Origin: an uncultured Treponema sp.
Lineage (GTDB): Bacteria; Spirochaetota; Spirochaetia; Treponematales; Treponemataceae
Reading direction: 5' to 3'
Assembly (NCBI GenBank): GCA_937902445.1
Contig: CALELJ010000031.1
Location: 1 to 12,469 of the forward strand
Length of the DNA stretch: 12,469 nucleotides
The first letter of the stretch is position 1. Every line of letters starts with the position of its first letter. Positions 1 to 5,949 of the stretch are shown in pieces. A program made the position numbers and the translations under genes. The notes below the pieces were generated by a model. That model was given only the letters and a program-made list of their open reading frames with translations, had not been told where the DNA came from and made no database searches.

Positions 1-83
1 CCAGAAACCTTCAGCTTAAGTGTCTGATTTGGCGCGGTAGTAACAATAGTATTATCAGCTGTGAAATATAACTCTGCTGGGAC
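1..83 (-). pseudogene. Fragment of an unrecognised, possibly beta-rich secreted protein
   Basis: On the minus strand, in the frame whose codons begin at positions 3, 6, 9 and so on, the DNA reads VPAELYFTADNTIVTT followed by APNQTLKLKVSG and runs off the window edge. The alternating polar/hydrophobic pattern with many Thr and Asn resembles Ig-like or fibronectin-like repeats of surface proteins, but no family is identified. The upstream end overlaps the FliD-like fragment, which is read in a different frame on the same strand, so the two seem to be joined around 55-80. It is probably one piece of an assembly mosaic. The frame choice rests only on how protein-like the residues look. Confidence 0.3.
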
Positions 84-247
84 TGCATCTCGCCCATGGC
101 TTTTTCCATTGCGGTGAACTGTTTATAGTATCTATCCTGTAATTTAGATATCTTATCCTCCAGTGTGGATACCTGCTTTTCGTAAGCAGTAAGGTCCTTC
201 TTGTACTGCTTATCGTTGTAGAAGGTAAGAGCTGAGGAAAGATTTGC
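59..247 (-). pseudogene. fliD: FliD (flagellar filament cap) C-terminal fragment
   Basis: The minus-strand frame reads ANLSSALTFYNDKQYKKD, then TAYEKQVSTLEDKISKLQDR, then YYKQFTAMEKAMGEMQSQQS and YIS. This is the pattern of the C-terminal coiled coil of flagellar hook-associated protein 2 (FliD), where a conserved K-FTAME-A---L-SQ-SYLS segment precedes the end of the protein. FliD caps the growing flagellar filament and helps flagellin fold; in spirochaetes the filament is periplasmic. Only about 60 of the several hundred FliD residues are present. Upstream of about 247 the same frame continues into sequence antisense to an ABC-transporter fragment. Downstream of about 59 it continues into residues that are not FliD-like. 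It is therefore truncated on both sides and cannot be functional here. The family call is from memory of the motif, not a search. Confidence 0.55.
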
Positions 248-335
248 AGAGCTTGGACTTCCAAAGGAAGTATTAGACAAGCATGCTGTAGAGCTTTCAG
301 GTGGTATGAAGCAAAGAACTGTAATTGCAGTTTCT
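222..335 (+). pseudogene. Oligopeptide/dipeptide ABC transporter ATPase fragment (signature region)
   Basis: The plus-strand frame is open from 222 (a stop codon lies at 219) and reads RAEERFAELGLPKEVLDKHA, then VELSGGMKQRTVIAVS. The ABC signature LSGGMKQR is encoded at 294-317. The preceding LGLP-EVLDK-- and following RTVIA- residues are those of Opp/Dpp-type peptide-importer ATPases (DppD/OppD). In that family the next residues should lead to a Walker B within about 15 positions (TLLNPK...ADEPTSALD). Here the frame instead continues into unrelated sequence after about 335. Walker A is also absent. Only some 38 residues of the ATPase remain, fused in frame to the next ORF. Its 5' end overlaps the antisense FliD-like fragment over roughly 222-247. 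Confidence 0.65.
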
Positions 336-677
336 GGCCTTGAGGAAAAATGTGGCGGGGATTTTGTCCGGAAAGAAATTGAATGCATTCCACAGATTCT
401 TTTGTCAGGTTTCCGTGACATCAAGAGAAGCAAAACTACGGAATTCATTCGTGTCTTTGTCATGGCTGACATTCCCTTTGACCTTATACAGGCAGTTCGT
501 GGCTATTCATTCAGTAAAACTGAACGCAGAAATTTTGACTATGTTGTCCACGGCGGAATAATCATTGTTGATTCTGACAATGGAATGCTATATTCAAATC
601 AGGCGGCTTTGCCATACTGCGGTCTGTTCAGATATGTCAGGCCGGTTGAGACAAAAGAAGAAGAGGAACTACCCTGA
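336..677 (+). CDS. Unrecognised protein, C-terminal part, fused to an ABC fragment
   Basis: This is the continuation of the frame that carries the ABC signature; it ends at TGA 675-677. The 113 residues begin GLEEKCGGDFVRKEIECIPQ and end in an acidic tail, VRPVETKEEEELP. The middle contains a hydrophobic-basic segment and NFDYVVHGGIIIVDSDNGML, which looks like a folded cytoplasmic domain. I do not recognise a family. An ATG at 306 lies inside the ABC signature and has no sensible ribosome-binding site, so the true N-terminus of this protein is probably missing. A strong hairpin terminator follows the stop within 10 bases, which supports this being a genuine gene 3' end. The start given is the estimated join, not a start codon. 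Confidence 0.45.
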   Translation, partial: GLEEKCGGDFVRKEIECIPQILLSGFRDIKRSKTTEFIRVFVMADIPFDLIQAVRGYSFSKTERRNFDYVVHGGIIIVDSDNGMLYSNQAALPYCGLFRYVRPVETKEEEELP

Positions 678-683
678 GAAATG

Positions 684-715
684 AAAAAGGCGTCGCATAA
701 ATGCGGCGCCTTTTT
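684..715. terminator. Bidirectional intrinsic terminator
   Basis: AAAAAGGCGTCGCA and TGCGGCGCCTTTTT flank a TAAA loop. This gives a 9-bp GC-rich stem with one G-T wobble, flanked by A5 and T5, so it can terminate transcription in both directions. It sits 6 bases after the stop of the plus-strand ORF. It is also the end point for minus-strand transcription from the carboxyltransferase gene, whose stop lies about 160 bases away on the other side. Confidence 0.85.
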
Positions 716-773
716 CATAGATCTACTGCAATCCCAGCCATCCATGGCTGGATAGTATTACAGTGGGATGTTT
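713..773. repeat. 61-bp direct repeat, copy 1
   Basis: This is identical to 833-893 over 61 bases, with an offset of exactly 120. It contains the hairpin CCAGCCA-TCCA-TGGCTGG (734-751). Read on the minus strand, copy 1 and its flank include AACATCCCACTGTAA, which would encode NIPL-stop, the last residues of the neighbouring carboxyltransferase. The copy therefore looks like a duplicated gene end plus 3' untranslated DNA. Similarity decays within about 12 bases beyond 773. Confidence 0.9.
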
Positions 774-778
774 GTCAC

Positions 779-801
779 AAAAATTGAGTCCTTCAATTTT
801 T
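779..801. repeat. Hairpin AAAAATTGA / TCAATTTTT between the direct repeats
   Basis: A perfect 9-bp inverted repeat with a 5-base loop (GTCCT) and a run of T at its 3' end on either strand. It is terminator-like but AT-rich. It lies downstream of the carboxyltransferase, between the two 61-bp repeat copies. Confidence 0.7.
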
Positions 802-806
802 GTTCC

Positions 807-828
807 CGACTTTTCCTGCGAAAAGTCG
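807..828. repeat. Hairpin CGACTTTT / AAAAGTCG between the direct repeats
   Basis: A perfect 8-bp inverted repeat with a 6-base loop (CCTGCG), five bases from the preceding hairpin. It has no T tract of its own. Together with the neighbouring hairpin it looks like part of a palindromic intergenic repeat element. Confidence 0.7.
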
Positions 829-832
829 CAGG

Positions 833-893
833 TTTCATAGATCTACTGCAATCCCAGCCATCCATGGCTGGATAGTATTACAGCGGTATGTTG
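833..893. repeat. 61-bp direct repeat, copy 2 (overlaps the carboxyltransferase 3' end)
   Basis: Identical to 713-773. This copy overlaps the last codons and TAA stop (878-880 on the minus strand) of the carboxyltransferase gene and then its 3' untranslated DNA, so it is probably the ancestral copy. It contains the same 7-bp stem hairpin at 854-871. Confidence 0.9.
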
Positions 894-2377
894 CCATGTT
901 TCTTACAAGGCATTACGTTTTCTGCCTTGTTTGAAAGGAAGTCGAGGCTTGCAACGATTCTGGCACGTGTTTCTGAAGGTTCGATGATTTCAGAAATGTA
1001 GTCGCGCTGTGCTGCGATCTTTGGTGTCATGATCTCTGTAATGTATTCCTGCTTCTTCTGTGCAACTTCTGCTGCGCGTGAAGGATCCTTAAGTTCCTTT
1101 GCGAATACGATTTCGATGGCACCTTCAGCACCCATAACTGCGATTTCTGACTTTGGCCATGCGTATACAAAATCTGCTCCAAGGTGCTTTGAACACATTG
1201 CGATGTAAGCTCCACCGTAAGACTTGCGTGTGATGATTGTTACCTTTGGAACTGTTGCTTCGCTGTATGCGTAGATAACCTTTGCACCGTGGCGGATGAT
1301 TCCCTTCTGTTCTTCCTGTGGTCCCGGAATGAATCCTGGAACGTCAACGAAGTTTACAAGCGGAACATTGTATGCGTCACAGTAGCGAACGAAACGTGCG
1401 ATCTTATCTGAAGCGTCGCAGTTGAGGATTCCGCCCATTCCGCCTGGATTGTTTGCGATGATGCCGACAGATTTTCCTTCGATCTTTGCAAAACCTGTGA
1501 TGGCGCAGATTGCAAATTCTTCCATAACTTCAAAGAAGCTGTCTTCATCGACAACGCAGTTGATGATGTCGTGCATGTTGTATGGCTTCTTGCTTTCTTC
1601 TGGAATGATTTCGCCGATTTTCTTTGCGTTTTTCTTCTCGTCAAACTTGAACTTAGCGTCAGCTACAATTTCTTCACCGTAGTAGTGTGGAATGTAGTCC
1701 AGAAGCTTGCGTACCTTTTCGTAGCAGTCCTTTTCTGTAGGACAGCGGTAGTGGGCAACACCGGATTTCTGTGAGTGGATTGATGCTCCACCAAGGTCTT
1801 CTGCTGTGATGTCCATGAACATTACCGACTTTACAACCTTAGGACCAGTGATGAACATCTGGCTGATGGAATCGATTGCAAAGATGAAGTCTGTAAGTCC
1901 AGGTGAATATACAGCACCACCGGCACAAGGGCCTGCGATGATTGAGATCTGTGGAACTGCACCAGATGCGCGGACATTCTGGTAGAAAAGGTCACCGTAA
2001 CCGCAGAGTGCGTCAACACCTTCCTGGATACGTGCTCCACCCGAATCATTTACACCGATTACCGGGCACTTTGCCTTGATTGCCATGTCGATGAGTTCAG
2101 CAATCTTCTGTCCGTGAACCTTACCGAGGGAACCTCCCTGAACTGTAAAGTCCTGTGCATATACAGCAACTTTCTTTCCGTTGATTTTTCCAAAACCAGT
2201 GATTACGCCGTCATAAGGAATGTCTTTGCTTTCCATTCCGAAACTTGTACATGTGTGGCGTGCTCCTGAGTAGATTTCATTGAATGAATCCTTGTCGCAG
2301 AGGGCATTGATTCTCTCGATAGCATGAAGTTTTCCCTTCGCATGCTGCTTTTCAAGATCATAGTTGTATTTGGCCAT
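878..2377 (-). CDS. Acyl-CoA carboxylase/decarboxylase carboxyltransferase subunit (MmdA/PccB type)
   Basis: A full-length 499-residue carboxyltransferase of the crotonase-like biotin-dependent family (methylmalonyl-CoA decarboxylase alpha, propionyl-CoA carboxylase beta). It moves a carboxyl group between biotin and an acyl-CoA in the cytoplasm. The N half carries the SGGAR oxyanion motif (112-116) and GPCAGGAVYSPGLTDF (149-164). The C half carries FVDVPGFIPG (343-352), IIRHGAKVIYAYSEATVP (360-377), RKSYGGAYIAM (384-394) and WPKSEIAVMGAEGA (407-420). The region around 309-319 reads NNPGGMGGILN, where homologues usually have NQP---AG-LD. The start is fixed by a strong AAGGAG six bases before ATG. 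No biotin carrier, beta or gamma membrane subunit is adjacent, so partners must be encoded elsewhere. MmdA and PccB cannot be separated by motif alone; sodium-pump methylmalonyl-CoA decarboxylase or a transcarboxylase role would fit a succinate/propionate fermenter. Confidence 0.95.
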   Translation of the reverse strand: MAKYNYDLEKQHAKGKLHAIERINALCDKDSFNEIYSGARHTCTSFGMESKDIPYDGVITGFGKINGKKVAVYAQDFTVQGGSLGKVHGQKIAELIDMAIKAKCPVIGVNDSGGARIQEGVDALCGYGDLFYQNVRASGAVPQISIIAGPCAGGAVYSPGLTDFIFAIDSISQMFITGPKVVKSVMFMDITAEDLGGASIHSQKSGVAHYRCPTEKDCYEKVRKLLDYIPHYYGEEIVADAKFKFDEKKNAKKIGEIIPEESKKPYNMHDIINCVVDEDSFFEVMEEFAICAITGFAKIEGKSVGIIANNPGGMGGILNCDASDKIARFVRYCDAYNVPLVNFVDVPGFIPGPQEEQKGIIRHGAKVIYAYSEATVPKVTIITRKSYGGAYIAMCSKHLGADFVYAWPKSEIAVMGAEGAIEIVFAKELKDPSRAAEVAQKKQEYITEIMTPKIAAQRDYISEIIEPSETRARIVASLDFLSNKAENVMPCKKHGNIPL

Positions 2378-2387
2378 TCATATCTCC

Positions 2388-2550
2388 TTCGGCTGCTGCA
2401 GATTCTATATTAGGGCGGGTCCCAGCGACGTCAGAAAAAAAATGTGGCCTCCCGCTTCATTGAAACAAGGCGTTGTGGAGCCTTTGGCGGGTCCCTCCAT
2501 TTTCTTTTCTGACTGCGTCCCACCCTCACAAAGTTTGAGCAGCAGCCGAA
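2388..2550. repeat. MITE-like imperfect inverted-repeat element in the carboxyltransferase leader
   Basis: The 163-bp segment is bounded by perfect 12-bp terminal inverted repeats, TTCGGCTGCTGC (2388-2399) and GCAGCAGCCGAA (2539-2550). Inside, 2413-2455 and 2487-2525 are a second, imperfect pair of arms sharing GGG-GGG and GTCAGAAAA-AAAATG. No target-site duplication is evident and no transposase is encoded. In the minus-strand transcript its end abuts, and contributes two A bases to, the AAGGAG ribosome-binding site of the carboxyltransferase. Confidence 0.75.
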
Positions 2551-2575
2551 TAATAAAATAACATATTTTGATCCT

Positions 2576-2604
2576 ATTTTAGACATAGAACTAAAATATG
2601 TCAA
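2576..2604 (-). promoter_or_regulatory. Sigma-70 promoter of the carboxyltransferase gene
   Basis: On the minus strand, TTGACA (2604-2599) is separated by exactly 17 bases from TAAAAT (2581-2576). The -35 is perfect consensus and the -10 has one mismatch. Transcription would begin near 2569, giving a leader of about 190 nucleotides that contains the whole inverted-repeat element. Confidence 0.8.
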
Positions 2605-2605
2605 T

Positions 2606-2630
2606 ATGACAAAAAGTGTAATTTTGTCAT
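2606..2630. promoter_or_regulatory. 25-bp palindrome, candidate operator upstream of the -35 box
   Basis: ATGACAAAA (2606-2614) and TTTTGTCAT (2622-2630) are perfect 9-bp inverted repeats with a 7-base spacer, one base upstream of the carboxyltransferase -35 hexamer. The position suits an activator or a repressor. As the only hairpin after the upstream gene (stop at 2666) it might also act as its terminator, but no T tract follows it. Confidence 0.6.
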
Positions 2631-2665
2631 TCTTAGCTAGAAAAAACGTATTTCAACGGGGGAAT

Positions 2666-4255
2666 TTAGTCCTCAAAATTGAAGACGCTGACACGTTTCA
2701 GATACAGATATCCTTCCTCGATTTCGTGTTCCGTAGGGATGAAATTGTATTTTTCTTCCAATGACTTGCAGGCTGCAAGAACGTCATCTTTTTCCGTGCT
2801 GTTTTTCTTCATGACCTTTTCGTAATCTGCGGCAAATTCCGAGAACCTGAATTCCTGTGGTTCGACCTGAAGCGTATCTATGGAAGAGACAATCCATCTG
2901 TCCCTGTCATAAAGAAGCGTGACTTTTTCCTTGTGGTAGACTACGCCAAGAAAATCTTCGCCGCTTGTATCAAGAAGCTGAAATTCCACCGTAAATGATT
3001 TTTCATCTCTGTCTTTAAGTGCAATTCCATTTTCTTCAGTCACGGCCTGTGGCTTTGTGTTCTTGCGCGGGCCTTCAACAAGGAGGCTTGCTTCAGTTCC
3101 GTCGATGAGAAAATTTGTGATGCCATAGATATTCTGCCGTGTCTTGTTTTTTATGAACCAGGCGGAAGGATTCACCGTCTGAGTTGCAGTATTGTACATG
3201 CTGCGTGTGCGGGATGTGACAAATGCGTTGCTTATGACCGACACGCGTCCTTCAAGTGATTTTGCGGAACAGTTTCTTGCGGCATCAACAAGAAGGTTGC
3301 TGGTTGCGGCGTAAAACATTTCAACGGTCTGGCGGGAATCAAGGCTTCTGCTGGTTGGTTTTTCCTGTGATGTCTTGTACAGGTTGCCTGCGATCAGGGA
3401 AACAACGCCAACTGCGATTGCTGCAAAAAGAATTACGGTCTGTTTTGCCCTGATGAATCTTTTTGACGACACCCGGTTTTTCTTTCTGTCAAAATATGCA
3501 TTGGCCTTCCGGTTGAAGTTTTCAAGTTCATTCTGGGAAACATGATTTTTTTTGTACGACTCGAATTCTTCCTGAGGGTAGAAAACATATTTGCCGGCAA
3601 AGGATCGTTCCGTGAAGTCGCAAAGTTTTTTTGGAGCTTTTGCTACGGTCCATCTTAAAACCCTGTAGTTTGAATCCGCTATGTCCAGAAGTCTTTTTTT
3701 AGTGTTTTTCTCCTCAAAAGGAAAATTTCCTGCAAGGGTCCTGTAGACAAGGACAGCCTGGGTGAACCTTATGGCAGTTTCCCTGTTGCCGTTCTGGTTG
3801 ATGTAGATTCCATTCATGCGGCTGAATTCCTCATCACCTGCGGACATTGCGGCCGTCGTGAAAAAGTTGTATGGAAGAAAAAGAATTTTTTTAAGATCGC
3901 CGGAAATAATCATGCCACCACAGCCTATGTTTGAAAGGGGCGCCTTTGTTTTCAACGCACCTTCAAGAGCGCTGCAAATTGCCTTTGCTGTATCGTGGAT
4001 TTTTTCTTCACAGGCGGAACTGAAAATCTGGTCTGCTGTTGTTCCGTTGAAAGCCGTTCCGTGGAGAAAAATATATCCGTCCTTTTCCAGGGTGTCAGTG
4101 AAACTCCACGGATCATAGTTCCATCTGCCGTCCTTGAGTTCAGCAAGAACACCTTTCTCGTGGATTTTTTCTGCAAATCTCGTCTTTGCAAAAACATCAG
4201 GAGTCATTTTTGTGTTGAGATAAATTTCGTTTTCGTCAAAGTCTACAAGATTCAT
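2666..4255 (-). CDS. Membrane-anchored protein with a pseudokinase-like N-terminal region
   Basis: This 529-residue protein is not confidently assigned to a family. The start is ATG at 4255, preceded by GAGG with 6-base spacing; a TTG four codons upstream is less likely. Residues 1-265 are soluble and 272-293 (TVILFAAIAVGVVSLIAGNL) form one transmembrane helix after a basic stretch. The remaining ~235 residues are beta-rich and probably outside the cytoplasm. The N half has the order of a protein-kinase C-lobe: a helix (AKAICSALEGAL, 90-101), NIGCGGMIISGDLKKILFLP (109-128) where HRD...N and DFG would lie, and LVYRTLAGNFPFEEK (169-183), like the helix F/G region with its -G--PF motif. The catalytic HRD and DFG residues are absent, so any kinase fold would be inactive. 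This is inference from pattern only. A role in cell-envelope signalling is possible but unproven. Confidence 0.8.
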   Translation of the reverse strand: MNLVDFDENEIYLNTKMTPDVFAKTRFAEKIHEKGVLAELKDGRWNYDPWSFTDTLEKDGYIFLHGTAFNGTTADQIFSSACEEKIHDTAKAICSALEGALKTKAPLSNIGCGGMIISGDLKKILFLPYNFFTTAAMSAGDEEFSRMNGIYINQNGNRETAIRFTQAVLVYRTLAGNFPFEEKNTKKRLLDIADSNYRVLRWTVAKAPKKLCDFTERSFAGKYVFYPQEEFESYKKNHVSQNELENFNRKANAYFDRKKNRVSSKRFIRAKQTVILFAAIAVGVVSLIAGNLYKTSQEKPTSRSLDSRQTVEMFYAATSNLLVDAARNCSAKSLEGRVSVISNAFVTSRTRSMYNTATQTVNPSAWFIKNKTRQNIYGITNFLIDGTEASLLVEGPRKNTKPQAVTEENGIALKDRDEKSFTVEFQLLDTSGEDFLGVVYHKEKVTLLYDRDRWIVSSIDTLQVEPQEFRFSEFAADYEKVMKKNSTEKDDVLAACKSLEEKYNFIPTEHEIEEGYLYLKRVSVFNFED

Positions 4256-4342
4256 TGTCGTCCTCAAAAGAAAGTCTGGTTGGAATGCGTACTTTAAAAT
4301 AATGAAAAATCAGCGTAAAAACAAGCAACTGATTTCATTTCA

Positions 4343-4351
4343 TGATATACT
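4343..4351 (+). promoter_or_regulatory. Extended -10 promoter giving a leaderless DUF4230 transcript
   Basis: TGATATACT matches the extended -10 pattern TGnTATAAT. The hexamer TATACT (4346-4351) ends six bases before ATG 4358, so transcription would start at or next to the A of the start codon. No good -35 is visible, which is usual for extended -10 promoters, and no Shine-Dalgarno lies before the ATG. Confidence 0.5.
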
Positions 4352-4357
4352 TTGAAC

Positions 4358-4990
4358 ATGGGTACTGAGAAAAAAGAACGAAAGGATATCAGAAAAAAAT
4401 CATCGGGAAATAAAATTTCACTGGCCTCAAAAATCAAGATAATCGTTGCAGTCCTCGTGGTTTCTTTTGCCGCAGGATTTGGAATCATGACTTATTTTAA
4501 ACTGACCAAAGTGAAGATGGAAAAAACTCACCAGGCTGTGACAAACCAGGTTCTCCATGTTGCGGAACTTACGACGCTTAAAAATACTTACAGCGATCTT
4601 GTCTGCATTAAAAAGTCAGGTGTAGGCGGAATGGCAAAATCCTATGCCATCATTAAATATTCCGGTGTCATCAGAATTGGAGTTGAAAAAATTTCAGACG
4701 CTGTCATTGAGACGGACAAAACCGGAACTGAAGTGGACATTACGATTCCCCATTGTGAGATACTTGATAATACCCTTGTCGCCCAGGAAGTCTTTGATGA
4801 ACGGAAGAGTATTTTTGTTCCCATCACGACCCAGGAAATTTTCAGCGAGATAGAAACTGCCATGGCTGATTTCGCTCTTTCTGCTGAACGCCGCGGACTG
4901 CTCAAGGAAGCGGACCAGCATCTTGTAGAACTTGTTACCGCAACGGTCAAGGGATTCGGATATAAAAAAGTCAATGTTAAAATAAAATAG
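4358..4990 (+). CDS. DUF4230 family single-pass membrane protein
   Basis: A 210-residue protein with a short basic cytoplasmic N-terminus, one transmembrane helix at about 26-47 (KIKIIVAVLVVSFAAGFGIM) and an extracytoplasmic domain matching what I know of DUF4230. That domain includes LHVAELTTLKNTYSDLV (67-83), a Y-G-I-IGV segment around 103-110, and helices with ALSAERRGLL and a C-terminal GFGYKKVNVKIK. DUF4230 proteins are widespread and of unknown function. The start chosen is ATG 4358; a TTG two codons upstream is also open. No Shine-Dalgarno precedes it and a -10 box sits immediately upstream, so the message is probably leaderless. It is followed after 10 bases by the LysR gene, likely as one operon, and diverges from the pseudokinase-like gene. 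Confidence 0.85.
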   Translation: MGTEKKERKDIRKKSSGNKISLASKIKIIVAVLVVSFAAGFGIMTYFKLTKVKMEKTHQAVTNQVLHVAELTTLKNTYSDLVCIKKSGVGGMAKSYAIIKYSGVIRIGVEKISDAVIETDKTGTEVDITIPHCEILDNTLVAQEVFDERKSIFVPITTQEIFSEIETAMADFALSAERRGLLKEADQHLVELVTATVKGFGYKKVNVKIK

Positions 4991-5000
4991 GTAAAAGAAT

Positions 5001-5933
5001 ATGACAATTCAACAGTTAAAGTACATCATCGGAGTTTCAGAAACAGGTTCCATCAACAAGGCTGCGGAAAGCCTTTATGTTTCCCAGCCATCCCTTACGG
5101 CAGCCATCAAGGATGTTGAAAATGAATTCAACATTACAATCTTCAACAGGTCGTCAAAGGGAATTACCCTTACTTCTGAAGGAAAGGAATTCATCCAGTA
5201 CGGAAGGCAGATCTACGCCCAGTATGATAATCTTCTGGAGCGTTTTGGAGATGCTGGAAGATCAAAAAGGAAAAAGCACTTTGCGGTTTCAACCCAGCAT
5301 TATTCCTTTGCCGTAAAATCTTTTGTTGAGATGGTAAAGAAGATTGATACGACGGAATACGAATTTGCCATCAATGAGACGAGAACCCTTACGATAATCG
5401 AAGATGTTTCCACCGGCAGAAGTGAAATTGGAATTCTGTTTCTCAGCGATTTCAACCGCAAGGCAATGACAAAACTTTTCAATTCCAATGACCTGGTTTT
5501 TGAAAAACTCATTACCTGTGATGCCTATGTCTATCTGTGGAAAAAACATCCTCTTGCAAAGGAGAAATCCATTACCTTTGACCAGCTTAAGGATTATCCC
5601 TGCCTGAGTTTTGATCAGAATGCATCAGCGGCTTTTTATTATGCGGAAGAAATCCTTACGGAAAATGAATATCCCAAGATGATCAAGACAACGGACCGTG
5701 CCACAAACCTGAACCTTATGGTCGGGTTGAATGCATATACATTGTGTTCTGGAATCATCTGCCAGGAATTAAATGGTGGAGATTTTGTTGCAGTTCCATT
5801 TGAGGCTGACAAGGAAAACAAGAACAGCAGGATGGAAATCGGCTATGTGACCAAAAAAAATATAATCCTCTCCCAGACGGGCGAGGATTATCTGAACGAA
5901 TTGAAAAAATATCTTGCGAAGTGCAAGCAATAG
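5001..5933 (+). CDS. LysR-family transcriptional regulator
   Basis: A 310-residue protein of typical LysR length. The winged helix-turn-helix occupies residues 2-60, with the hallmark GSINKAAESLYVSQPSLTAA (16-35), a conserved IFNRSSKGITLT wing (47-58) and a linker helix to about residue 88. The remaining ~220 residues form the periplasmic-binding-like effector domain, including EIGILFLS and LSFDQNASAAFYYAEE. LysR proteins bind DNA as tetramers and respond to a small co-inducer; nothing here identifies it. The gene follows the DUF4230 gene by 10 bases with only a weak AGG as ribosome-binding site, so translation may be coupled. Unusually for LysR regulators, the nearest divergent gene is not immediately upstream, so the target cannot be guessed from position. 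It ends tail-to-tail with the ABC-F gene, 16 bases apart. Confidence 0.95.
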   Translation: MTIQQLKYIIGVSETGSINKAAESLYVSQPSLTAAIKDVENEFNITIFNRSSKGITLTSEGKEFIQYGRQIYAQYDNLLERFGDAGRSKRKKHFAVSTQHYSFAVKSFVEMVKKIDTTEYEFAINETRTLTIIEDVSTGRSEIGILFLSDFNRKAMTKLFNSNDLVFEKLITCDAYVYLWKKHPLAKEKSITFDQLKDYPCLSFDQNASAAFYYAEEILTENEYPKMIKTTDRATNLNLMVGLNAYTLCSGIICQELNGGDFVAVPFEADKENKNSRMEIGYVTKKNIILSQTGEDYLNELKKYLAKCKQ

Positions 5934-5949
5934 TTTGTTGAAGTTTTAT

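Noticed and set aside
1..345. Integron-like cassette array as an explanation of the packed gene fragments
   Set aside because: The fragments are truncated mid-domain, point in opposite directions and have no attC-like hairpins between them; chimeric joins fit better.
713..893. CRISPR-like spacing of direct repeats
   Set aside because: There are only two copies, the repeat is 61 bp, one copy overlaps a gene end, and the intervening DNA is palindromic rather than spacer-like.
2364..2561. 65-codon plus-strand ORF across the inverted-repeat element
   Set aside because: It overlaps the carboxyltransferase start and the palindromic leader, has no recognisable protein features, and its frame follows from the repeat.
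5934..5949. Shared terminator between the convergent LysR and ABC-F genes
   Set aside because: The gap is only 16 bases and contains no hairpin or T tract, so no terminator can be supported there.
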